Below the pieces are notes generated by a model. The model was not told where the DNA came from. It was given only the letters and a program-made list of their open reading frames with translations, and searched no databases. A stretch of 64,000 bases of DNA from JAGQVA01 sp041391725 (lineage in GTDB: Bacteria; Bacteroidota; Bacteroidia; J057), in contig JAWKNL010000032.1 in the NCBI GenBank assembly GCA_041391725.1, positions 1-64,000 on the forward strand, read 5' to 3'. The position numbers and the translations under genes are program-made. This document shows, piece by piece, positions 52,107 to 59,424 of the stretch. How positions within the stretch are numbered: the stretch's first letter is position 1; each line of letters opens with the position of its first letter.

Positions 52107-55100
52107 ATGAAAAACCTTTATGCTTTATTGATTGCCGTTCTGTTTGTCGGTTTTGTGCATGGCCAAGCCACCAAAACCATTCAGGACAACGGAAACGGAA
52201 CAGGTACAGTTACCTGGTCAAATGACACAACCTACATTCTTGATGGATTTGTATTTGTCAACTCCGGTCAGACCCTGACTATCGAAGCAGGAACAGTTGT
52301 AAAAGGCAAACCCGGTCAGACGACCGACGCCTCAGCGCTGGTTGTTGCCCGCGGGGGCAAAATTATGGCTCAGGGTACTGCCGATGCGCCTATCATCTTC
52401 ACGGCAGAAGCTGATGACGTAACCAACCCTTTTGACATTCCGGAAAATACTACCGGCCTTTGGGGTGGTGTGATCATCCTGGGAAATGCACAACTCAACT
52501 CCTCTCCCGGTGAGTCGGCTATCGAAGGTATTCCAACCACCGAAACCCGTGGTCTTTACGGTGCGATCGACACCAATGGCGACACCATTCCCGATTCATG
52601 GAATGATTTCGACAACTCAGGTGTTTTCAGTTATTGCTCCATTCGCTATGGAGGAACTGACATCGGTGCGGGAAATGAAATCAACGGCCTTACCCTGGGT
52701 GGTGTAGGTGCAGGAACAAAAGTTGACCACGTAGAAGTTATGTTTAATTTCGATGACGGGGTTGAATTCTTCGGAGGAACAGTCAACACCAGCCATATGA
52801 TTACCGCTTTCTGTGGAGATGACGCGTTTGACTACGACGAAGGTTTCCGCGGAAAAGGCCAGTTTTGGGTTGTAATCCAGTCTGACTCTGCCGGCTCCGA
52901 TCGTGGAGGTGAATTTGACGGCGGTACAGATCCCGAGCTTGGTCAGCCTTTTGCTACCCCGACGATATACAATGCTACTTTTATCGGTCGTGCTCAGGCA
53001 GCCAATACCGGCAGCCGTGCCATGACTATCCGCGACAATGCAGGCGGCTATTTCTACAATTCTATTTTCTATGACTATGGCCGTGGGGTAGATGTCGAAA
53101 TACTCGGCAACAGCGATGACAGCTACAAAATGTATCAGGATGGTTTTCTGAAACTGGAAAACAATCTCTTCTGGAATGTTGCCGGAAACGATCCCTCAAA
53201 AGTATTTACGATCACCGCTGCCAGCTTTGGTGGTATCAGCCTTCCTGACTCTACCGCTACCGTGGATGCAGCCAAAGCTGATATGCAGGCTTATTTTGTA
53301 GGTGGAGGAAATGACGTAGCCAATCCGCAGTTCTACTCTATTGGCAGGGAAGCAGGTACTGGCGAACTCGACCCTCGTCCGATGCCCGGAAGCGCGGCTT
53401 ACAGCAATCTCGCTTCTTACCCAAATGACAATTTTATCAAAACGGTAAACTACAAAGGTGCTTTCAGTTCTTCTTCCGATTTATGGGCAAAAGGTTGGAC
53501 TCTTCTCGATGAGATGGGCTATTTACCTGATTTCACACCCGGTACAGTTACAGTTACTGATAATGGCAGCGGAACAGGAACCACCACATGGACCAGCAAT
53601 AATACCTATATCCTCGATGGATTTGTGTTTGTAAACTCAGGTGATACCCTGAATATCGAAGCCGGTACAGTAATCAAAGGTAAACCCGGACAGACTACAG
53701 AGGCTTCAGCACTGGTCGTAGCCCGCGGTGCTTACATCAACGCAATTGGTACCCGTGAAGATCCCATCATCTTTACAGCTGAAGCTGACGACGTAACCAA
53801 CCCATTTGATATTCCGCTCAATACTACAGGGCTTTGGGGAGGACTGATTATCCTCGGAAATGCCCAGCTCAACTCTTCTCCCGGCGAATCCGCTATCGAA
53901 GGTATTCCTACCACTGAAATCCGCGGACTTTATGGCGCCATTGACACCAACGGCGACACCATCCCCGATTCATGGGATGACAATGACAACTCCGGGCACC
54001 TGAGCTATATCTCTATTCGCCATGGCGGTACAGATATTGGTGCAGGTAACGAAATCAATGGTATGACTTTCGGTGGTGTGGGCGCCGGTACAACGGTTGA
54101 CCACATTGAAGTAATTTTCAACTTCGATGACGGATACGAATTTTTCGGAGGAACTGTCAACACCAAAAACCTGATCGCTGCATACTGTGGTGATGATGCA
54201 TTTGACTACGACGAAGGTTTCCGTGGAAAAGGCCAGTTCTGGGTTGTATTTCAATCAGACTCCGCAGGTTCTGACCGTGGCGGTGAATTTGACGGCGGTA
54301 CTGACCCCGAAACTGGTCAGCCTTTTGCCATACCTACCATTTACAACGCTACTTTTATTGGCCGTAGTGGTACAGGCAGCAGCCGTGCAATGACGATCCG
54401 CGACAACGCAGGTGGTATCTTCCGCAACTCGATCTTCGCTGAATATGGCCGGGGCGTGGATATCGAAATTCTCGGTAACAGCGACGACAGCTACAAAATG
54501 TATCAGGATGGCCTGCTCAAACTGGAAAACAATATTTTCTGGAACATTGCCGGCAATGATGCTTCAAAGCAGTTTACAATTACTGCTGCCAGCTTTGGTG
54601 GTATAAGCCTCCCCGACTCTACGGCAACTGTAGATGCTGCCAAAACAGATGTTGCAGCTTACTTCGGCACCGCCAATAACACCGTAGCTGACCCGCTCTT
54701 CCCCTCTCTTAGCTGGATCAACAACGAACAACTCGATCCTCGGCCTTCCAACCAGGGCCCTGCTTACCAGAACCTGGCTGCCTTGCCGACAGGTGATGAC
54801 TTCTTCACCGTTGTTGATTACAAAGGTGCTTTCAGCAACTCTACTGACCTTTGGGCTACCCAATGGACCCTGATGGATGCGCTGGGTTACTTCCCGCTGG
54901 GCAATACCCTCACCGCCATCGACAAAGACCTCGAAATTCTGACCGCTATTACCGTTTACCCCAACCCCAACAACGGTATGTTTAACATCAGAATTCAGGA
55001 TGCCAAGCCCGAGGCTGTATCTCTGGTAATCTTCGATATGATGGGCAAAGTGGTATTCGACCAGCAGGTTCGCCCTGTTGACGGAAATGTTGAAACTGAA

Positions 55101-55193
55101 GTTGACCTTTCGCAGATGCCCGCCGGCATGTATATCATGCGCGCAACTCAGGTACAAAATGTGATTGGCGTTAGCAGAATTATCAAGCAATAA
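52107..55193 (+). CDS. T9SS-secreted protein with two near-identical ~470-aa halves
   Basis: From the ATG at 52107 the product is 1028 aa with signal peptide LYALLIAVLFVGFVHGQA. Two tandem copies of the same ~470-residue unit follow (starting about residues 20 and 490). Each has YILDGFVFVNSG, EAGTVVKGKPGQTT, NTTGLWGGVIILGNAQLNSS, FGGTVNT, GDDAFDYDEGFRGKGQFWVV and DSAGSDRGGEFDGGTDPE. The repeated turns and Gly/Asp/Asn richness suggest a right-handed beta-helix. A type A sorting domain (VYPNPNNGMFNIRI, then QMPAGMYIMRATQ) ends the protein, so it is secreted by T9SS and surface-attached. Placed after a TonB receptor, it may capture the receptor's substrate. The earlier in-frame start at 52041 is rejected as it precedes the signal peptide. 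Confidence 0.88.
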   Translation: MKNLYALLIAVLFVGFVHGQATKTIQDNGNGTGTVTWSNDTTYILDGFVFVNSGQTLTIEAGTVVKGKPGQTTDASALVVARGGKIMAQGTADAPIIFTAEADDVTNPFDIPENTTGLWGGVIILGNAQLNSSPGESAIEGIPTTETRGLYGAIDTNGDTIPDSWNDFDNSGVFSYCSIRYGGTDIGAGNEINGLTLGGVGAGTKVDHVEVMFNFDDGVEFFGGTVNTSHMITAFCGDDAFDYDEGFRGKGQFWVVIQSDSAGSDRGGEFDGGTDPELGQPFATPTIYNATFIGRAQAANTGSRAMTIRDNAGGYFYNSIFYDYGRGVDVEILGNSDDSYKMYQDGFLKLENNLFWNVAGNDPSKVFTITAASFGGISLPDSTATVDAAKADMQAYFVGGGNDVANPQFYSIGREAGTGELDPRPMPGSAAYSNLASYPNDNFIKTVNYKGAFSSSSDLWAKGWTLLDEMGYLPDFTPGTVTVTDNGSGTGTTTWTSNNTYILDGFVFVNSGDTLNIEAGTVIKGKPGQTTEASALVVARGAYINAIGTREDPIIFTAEADDVTNPFDIPLNTTGLWGGLIILGNAQLNSSPGESAIEGIPTTEIRGLYGAIDTNGDTIPDSWDDNDNSGHLSYISIRHGGTDIGAGNEINGMTFGGVGAGTTVDHIEVIFNFDDGYEFFGGTVNTKNLIAAYCGDDAFDYDEGFRGKGQFWVVFQSDSAGSDRGGEFDGGTDPETGQPFAIPTIYNATFIGRSGTGSSRAMTIRDNAGGIFRNSIFAEYGRGVDIEILGNSDDSYKMYQDGLLKLENNIFWNIAGNDASKQFTITAASFGGISLPDSTATVDAAKTDVAAYFGTANNTVADPLFPSLSWINNEQLDPRPSNQGPAYQNLAALPTGDDFFTVVDYKGAFSNSTDLWATQWTLMDALGYFPLGNTLTAIDKDLEILTAITVYPNPNNGMFNIRIQDAKPEAVSLVIFDMMGKVVFDQQVRPVDGNVETEVDLSQMPAGMYIMRATQVQNVIGVSRIIKQ

Positions 55194-55218
55194 CGCTTTT
55201 AAAGATAGGTTAAGGTTA

Positions 55219-55250
55219 CGGGCTGCCTGCACAGGCAGCCCGTTTTTTTT
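55219..55250 (+). terminator. Terminator of the duplicated T9SS gene
   Basis: CGGGCTGCCTG and CAGGCAGCCCG form an 11-bp GC-rich stem, followed by eight T residues. Confidence 0.92.
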
Positions 55251-55272
55251 ATATTGGCAGAAAATTTCTCCT

Positions 55273-55959
55273 ATGCATACCGTTTGTATCAACCTGCCTG
55301 TTTTTTTTCTGAGTAAAACGCCCCGCCTGCTTGAAAACCTGGGTTTCGTTCCTTTGGGAAAAGATTTGCTCGGGCAGACCCTGCTTTCCGACGGAGAAGT
55401 GATGATACGCCTTGATGCGGAATCCGAATACGGGGCGGGTATTTTGTATTTCTCCGAAAACATGCCTTCCATGCCTTTGGGACAAATGGCCTCTGATGAA
55501 GCGGAAGCCGACTGGGCGAGAGAATGGAAATCGCCGGAAGGGGTTTCCCTTTCAATGTTGTATGCTACTGCGGACACCGTTCCCGATTATTCTCCTGCGG
55601 GAGAACTGCCCTACGGTAAGTTTTATGAAGTAAGTCTGATGACCACTGACTTTTCCGATTCTCTGGTGTGGTGGATGAAGGCTGGATTTGAATTAACCTA
55701 CGGAGACCCGGAAACAGGCAGTTTTGTGACTCTCTCTGATGGAAAAATCAGGGTAGGTTTGTACAAACCCGGATCGTGTCCCCATATTTTCAATAATCCG
55801 GCAGTTACTTATTTTGATCCATCCATGAAAGAGAAAATTGCGAAAGCCCGGGAGGCAGGAATCCTGTTTGCTCAGGAAATCCCCGACAAAACCGGAGAAG
55901 TTGTGGATGCCATTATCGAAACAGAGGAGGGATGGCATATATTTTTGTTTACTGCATAA
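55273..55959 (+). CDS. VOC/glyoxalase-like two-lobed protein
   Basis: From the ATG at 55273 the product is 228 aa; an in-frame upstream start at 55165 would read through the preceding terminator and overlap the T9SS gene. Two VOC-like modules are visible. The first is INLPVFFLSKTPRLLENLGF to GEVMIRLD. The second is YEVSLMTTDFSDSLVWWMKA, GFELTYGDPETGSFVTLSDG and GWHIFLFTA. VOC proteins include glyoxalases, dioxygenases and binding proteins that coordinate a metal through paired strands. The metal ligands here are not clear, so catalysis is uncertain. Its 3' end overlaps that of the convergent thioesterase gene by 11 bp. Confidence 0.6.
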   Translation: MHTVCINLPVFFLSKTPRLLENLGFVPLGKDLLGQTLLSDGEVMIRLDAESEYGAGILYFSENMPSMPLGQMASDEAEADWAREWKSPEGVSLSMLYATADTVPDYSPAGELPYGKFYEVSLMTTDFSDSLVWWMKAGFELTYGDPETGSFVTLSDGKIRVGLYKPGSCPHIFNNPAVTYFDPSMKEKIAKAREAGILFAQEIPDKTGEVVDAIIETEEGWHIFLFTA

Positions 55960-56695
55960 TCACCCGCGCCAGAGCCAGTACCACGCCCGTATCCGCCTGC
56001 ACAATTTCGTGTACGAATGTATGTTCGGCCTCCTTCTCCTTCGCCACACGGGAGATAATGGTGTCACCGAATCCGCATTCCGCCTTGATGATAAGGTCGA
56101 TGTTTTTTACCTGCCGGTCGCGGAGAATATCGTGAGGAAGCGCTTCCAGTGCCCACTGAAAATAAAGCATATTGTTGACATGCCCGTTGGGATCGAGGTC
56201 GTGCCAGCGAGTGGCGAATCGTTTTTCTCCCGTAATTTCTCCCTGCGGGATTTCAAGTCGGTCTGCAGCACGGTGGAGGGGCGTGCAACCTTCAGGTGCA
56301 CGTGTATGCGGCATAAGCGATTCAGGAAGCCGCGAAATCCGTCGCTGCACAAAATCCAGCACAATCCATGTACTGGTAGCTTCTGCAAGCAACACCCCCG
56401 AATCATCCCATATCCTGTAATCGCGGTACACAAATGCACGGGCACTTCCCGAAGGCCAGGTTTCGACCCATATTTTCTGCCGGTGTACAGGCAACAAATA
56501 AACAGAAAGTTTCATCCGGATAATGGCCCAGGTGAGCCCCAAATCCTGCAGATCATAGACAGACGCACCGAGATATTCGGTATTGTTCCATGCCGTGTCC
56601 TGCATCAGATTGACCAGAGCGGGAAGTTTGATGCTGCGGTTGAGCCCGATCTCGTCTGACCTTACGATATGAGGTTCTTTAGTGGAAAGTGACAT
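55949..56695 (-). CDS. Acyl-ACP thioesterase
   Basis: From the ATG at 56695 the product is 248 aa, the usual length of bacterial FatA/B-like enzymes. An in-frame ATG at 56773 is rejected: it would add an odd WITLWISLWINLWKN peptide encoded by tandem DnaA boxes. The double hot-dog fold shows VNLMQDTAWNNTEYLGASVY in the first half, and RFATRWHDLDPNGHVNNMLY followed by FQWALEALP in the second, with the conserved D-x-N-x-H-x-N motif. The enzyme hydrolyses acyl-ACP to release fatty acids and so sets chain length. It is divergent from the caspase-like gene; the intervening DNA holds the DnaA-box cluster. Confidence 0.9.
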   Translation of the reverse strand: MSLSTKEPHIVRSDEIGLNRSIKLPALVNLMQDTAWNNTEYLGASVYDLQDLGLTWAIIRMKLSVYLLPVHRQKIWVETWPSGSARAFVYRDYRIWDDSGVLLAEATSTWIVLDFVQRRISRLPESLMPHTRAPEGCTPLHRAADRLEIPQGEITGEKRFATRWHDLDPNGHVNNMLYFQWALEALPHDILRDRQVKNIDLIIKAECGFGDTIISRVAKEKEAEHTFVHEIVQADTGVVLALARVIMQ

Positions 56696-56727
56696 GGGCG
56701 GATGCTGATGTGAGGGTTGTAATTTGT

Positions 56728-56772
56728 TTTTCCACAGGTTTATCCACAGGCTTATCCACAGAGTTATCCACA
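56728..56772. promoter_or_regulatory. Four DnaA boxes in tandem with exact 12-bp period
   Basis: TTATCCACA, the consensus DnaA box, occurs exactly at 56740, 56752 and 56764, and a one-mismatch copy TTTTCCACA at 56728. All are in the same orientation and start 12 bp apart. They lie between the divergent thioesterase and caspase-like genes, next to an AT-rich stretch (about 56815-56900). The layout fits an origin-type or DnaA-titration/regulatory cluster. dnaA itself is not in this window. Confidence 0.75.
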
Positions 56773-56914
56773 TTTCCCCGGGAGATGGTGCAAAATAGGC
56801 AAATGCTGTTTTTGCCGCACACTTTAGCTGCGATTTTTTTGCAGAAAAAGTAAAAACCTCTATAATAAACCCCGAAATGATGTAGTTTGTATATTTGTAA
56901 AATCCGGAATAAAT

Positions 56915-58162
56915 ATGCGTATATCCCCAAGAATTTTCCTTCCCCTCCTCTTGTCTTTTCTTTTATCCGTTGTTTCTGCAAAACCAACTTCTGCTCCCGA
57001 TCTTATGTACAACGGAATGTACCAATCCGCCAAAATTGGTTTTTTAGGCAACCTGCACTGTTACCTGAAATTTTATGCAAATGGCACAGTCATCCGCACT
57101 TTTTCCAATCTGGATCAGGAGTCGCCCAAAGTGGTTGCGTCGCGCATGAACCTGCTGGAAGCATTAAAATTTGAAACCAATGTCAGCTCCGGGAAATTTG
57201 TCAGGATCGGCAACCTCGTTACGGCGACATTCACCAATCCCAATTCATCCGAAACCTATACGCTCAATATCATCGATTTTGGGTTAATGGGACAATATAA
57301 GGGCATACTGGCCACCCGCGACGAGCGTTATACCTTCCTGCCCGAACTGACAGACCCCAATACGCTGTTTAATACACCGGCGGTTACCTCCACGCCATCT
57401 CCTTCATCTTCTTCAACTTACGGCAGTCTTTCTCTCCGCCCCTCACCCAAAGTATATGCAGTAGTGGTAGGTGTAGCCAATTATGCTCATATCAACAGTC
57501 TCAATTATACCGATGACGATGCCTTCCGCTTTTATGCCTGGCTGAAAAGCCCCGAAGGCGGAGCCTTGCCCGACGAACAAATCTCCCTGTACATCGACGA
57601 AGCAGCCCGTCGCGATGATATTCTTTCAGGCCTGAGATCGCAGTTTGGCAAGGCAGGGACGAATGACCTGATATTGTTTTATTTTTCCGGCCATGGCGCT
57701 CCGGGGGCGTTTATGCCCGCCGATTTTGACGGCAATAGCCGCGAACTTACCCACGCCAGCATCCGGCAGATATTTGACCAGAGCAAGGCCCGTTATAAAG
57801 TATGTATCGCCGACGCCTGTCATTCGGGAAGCCTTGACAAAGGCGTAAAAGGCGCCTTCGACGGCGTGTACGATTCTTATTACACGGCACTGTCCAATTC
57901 TTCCGGAGGAATGGCGCTTTTTATGTCTTCCAAAGCCGAAGAAACCTCTCTGGAAATAGGTGGGTTGCGCCAGAGTGTGTTTACCTATTATCTGTTGGAA
58001 GGACTGAAAGGCAAAGCTGATTATAACAGCAATAAAGTCGTCTCCATTCAGGAGCTGTACAATTACGTGGCGGAGAATGTAAAACGCTATACTGCCAATC
58101 GACAGAGCCCTGTAATCAACGGCAATTACGACAAGGATATGCCTGTAGGGGTGCTGAGGTGA
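56915..58162 (+). CDS. Secreted caspase-family (C14-like) peptidase
   Basis: The product is 415 aa. Signal peptide FLPLLLSFLLSVVSAKPTSA precedes a ~160-residue N-terminal region and a Ser/Thr/Pro linker (TSTPSPSSSSTYGS). The caspase p20-like domain starts at KVYAVVVGVANYAHI, with catalytic His in LFYFSGHGAPG (residue ~260) and Cys in IADACHSG (residue ~302), and ends in the p10-like FTYYLLEGLKGKADYNSN. Bacterial orthocaspases/metacaspases cleave after basic residues or act in stress and defence. The export signal places this one in the periplasm or outside. A TATATTTG -7-like box ends 17 bp before the ATG (56890-56897). The DnaA-box cluster is 140 bp upstream. Confidence 0.88.
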   Translation: MRISPRIFLPLLLSFLLSVVSAKPTSAPDLMYNGMYQSAKIGFLGNLHCYLKFYANGTVIRTFSNLDQESPKVVASRMNLLEALKFETNVSSGKFVRIGNLVTATFTNPNSSETYTLNIIDFGLMGQYKGILATRDERYTFLPELTDPNTLFNTPAVTSTPSPSSSSTYGSLSLRPSPKVYAVVVGVANYAHINSLNYTDDDAFRFYAWLKSPEGGALPDEQISLYIDEAARRDDILSGLRSQFGKAGTNDLILFYFSGHGAPGAFMPADFDGNSRELTHASIRQIFDQSKARYKVCIADACHSGSLDKGVKGAFDGVYDSYYTALSNSSGGMALFMSSKAEETSLEIGGLRQSVFTYYLLEGLKGKADYNSNKVVSIQELYNYVAENVKRYTANRQSPVINGNYDKDMPVGVLR

Positions 58163-58237
58163 GGTAGGGAGGTAATGGAGATATAATGAGCCTTTTTCAA
58201 TTTCTTCCGTATATTTAGGATAGAAATCATTGGTATT

Positions 58238-58484
58238 ATGATCATCGAAATTCCAGACAGATTGCTTCAGGGAGTGAGTGAGGCTGACTTAAAGCTGAAA
58301 ATTGCAATAAGTCTTTTTCAGGATGAAATATTCACTTTGGCTCAGGCCAGCCGTTTTGCTGGAATGCCGCGAAGGGATTTTCAGAAGGAATTGGAAACGT
58401 AAAATCCCAGTTCATTATGGAATTGAGGAATTGGATCAGGATATGAAAAACTTAGATGAGTTATTCGGTGATCGTCGTAAGTGA
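58238..58484 (+). pseudogene. UPF0175-family antitoxin, one frameshift
   Basis: The frame from the ATG at 58238 reads MIIEIPDRLLQGVSEADLKL through FTLAQASRFAGMPRRDFQKE and stops at 58400-58402. Shifting there continues the family sequence: RKIPVHYGIEELDQDMKNLD, ending at 58484. The intact protein would be ~82 aa with the helix-turn-helix typical of UPF0175 antitoxins that pair with DUF3368 PIN-like toxins. The partner follows with an overlap. The single missing base could be real or a sequencing error. Confidence 0.7.
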
Positions 58485-58974
58485 TACTTCTCCTATAAGT
58501 AATTTGATTGATTTAGGACAGTTAACTCTGTTAAGGGCACTCTTCAATCAGGTAGTCATACCTACTGCGGTAGAAAGTGAATTATTGCAAGTTGAAGACC
58601 CCCAATTCCGTCACTCTTACTTACAATCCCGAGAATCGGGTTGGTTAATCGTAAAATCCCCTGTTAACTTATCGAAGTTAATCGCTTAAAACAAATACTT
58701 GACCCAGGAGAAGCTGAAGCTATTTCACTTGCATTGGAATTGAATGCCCAAACATTGCTTATTGATGAAAGAATGGGGTATAAGGTCGCACATCAAAGCC
58801 ATTTGCGCGCAGTAGGTGTTTTAGGTATCCTGATTGAGGCCAAAGAAGGGCTTGATTCCTGATGTGCGCTCATACCTTGACAAGCTAAAATACGAGATTG
58901 GCTTTGGGGTTTCAGATAATGTATATAGGCATGTATTGAATCTTGCAGATGAGCCTAATACCTGCCAGTTATAA
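58456..58974 (+). pseudogene. DUF3368 PIN-like toxin, two frameshifts
   Basis: The N-terminal part reads VIVVSDTSPISNLIDLGQLT, the classic DUF3368 start with the first acidic residue. The chain continues in a second frame from ~58673 (LKQILDPGEAEAISLALELN, then TLLIDERMGYKVAHQ, with the other PIN acidic residues). It continues in a third frame from ~58850 (LIPDVRSYLDKLKYEIGFGV), ending at 58974. Family members are RNases neutralised by UPF0175. With two breaks no complete toxin is made as written. It overlaps the antitoxin by 29 bp, the normal operon arrangement. Confidence 0.72.
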
Positions 58975-59090
58975 ATAAAATTTCCCGAACCACCAGCCAA
59001 AATTGCAGAAAACAGTCCCATCTGACAGCACTTGTTGGATGGGATTTTTTATACTATATATTTATTCTTCTTTCCGGGAAAGAAATAGAA

Positions 59091-59417
59091 ATGCATAATT
59101 ATCTCGGACAATTTGAAGAACTCGTTCTCCTCACCGTAGCCCTGCTCGGAGAGGAGGCTTATGGTGTGGCGATCAAAGACCAGTTGGAAACCCATACGGG
59201 CAACAGCGCCAGTATCGGAGCCCTCCACGCCGCACTTGACCGAATGGAGCGAAAAGGGTTTCTGGTTTCGACTACCGGCGGCACGACAGCCGAGCGCGGC
59301 GGCAGGCGGAAACGCTATTTCTCCGTCACCAGCCTCGGAAAAGATGCCCTGAAGGAAGCCCGCACCCTGCGTGAGTCTCTCTGGGAAAACCTCCCGCCTC
59401 ATTTTGCGATTGACTAG
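59091..59417 (+). CDS. PadR-family transcriptional regulator
   Basis: The product is 108 aa. The winged-helix DNA-binding domain is clear: ELVLLTVALLGEEAYGVAIK, SIGALHAALDRMERKGFLVS (recognition helix), and the wing GGRRKRYFSVTSLGKDAL. PadR regulators of this short type usually repress an adjacent transporter. The permease gene starts 7 bp downstream, so the pair forms one operon and the regulator probably controls it. No inverted-repeat operator was clear in the short upstream region. Confidence 0.92.
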   Translation: MHNYLGQFEELVLLTVALLGEEAYGVAIKDQLETHTGNSASIGALHAALDRMERKGFLVSTTGGTTAERGGRRKRYFSVTSLGKDALKEARTLRESLWENLPPHFAID

Positions 59418-59424
59418 CTGAACA

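Noticed and set aside
56696..56773. N-terminal extension of the thioesterase (WITLWISLWINLWKN)
   Set aside because: The repetitive peptide is simply the translation of tandem DnaA boxes; the ATG at 56695 fits the family length.
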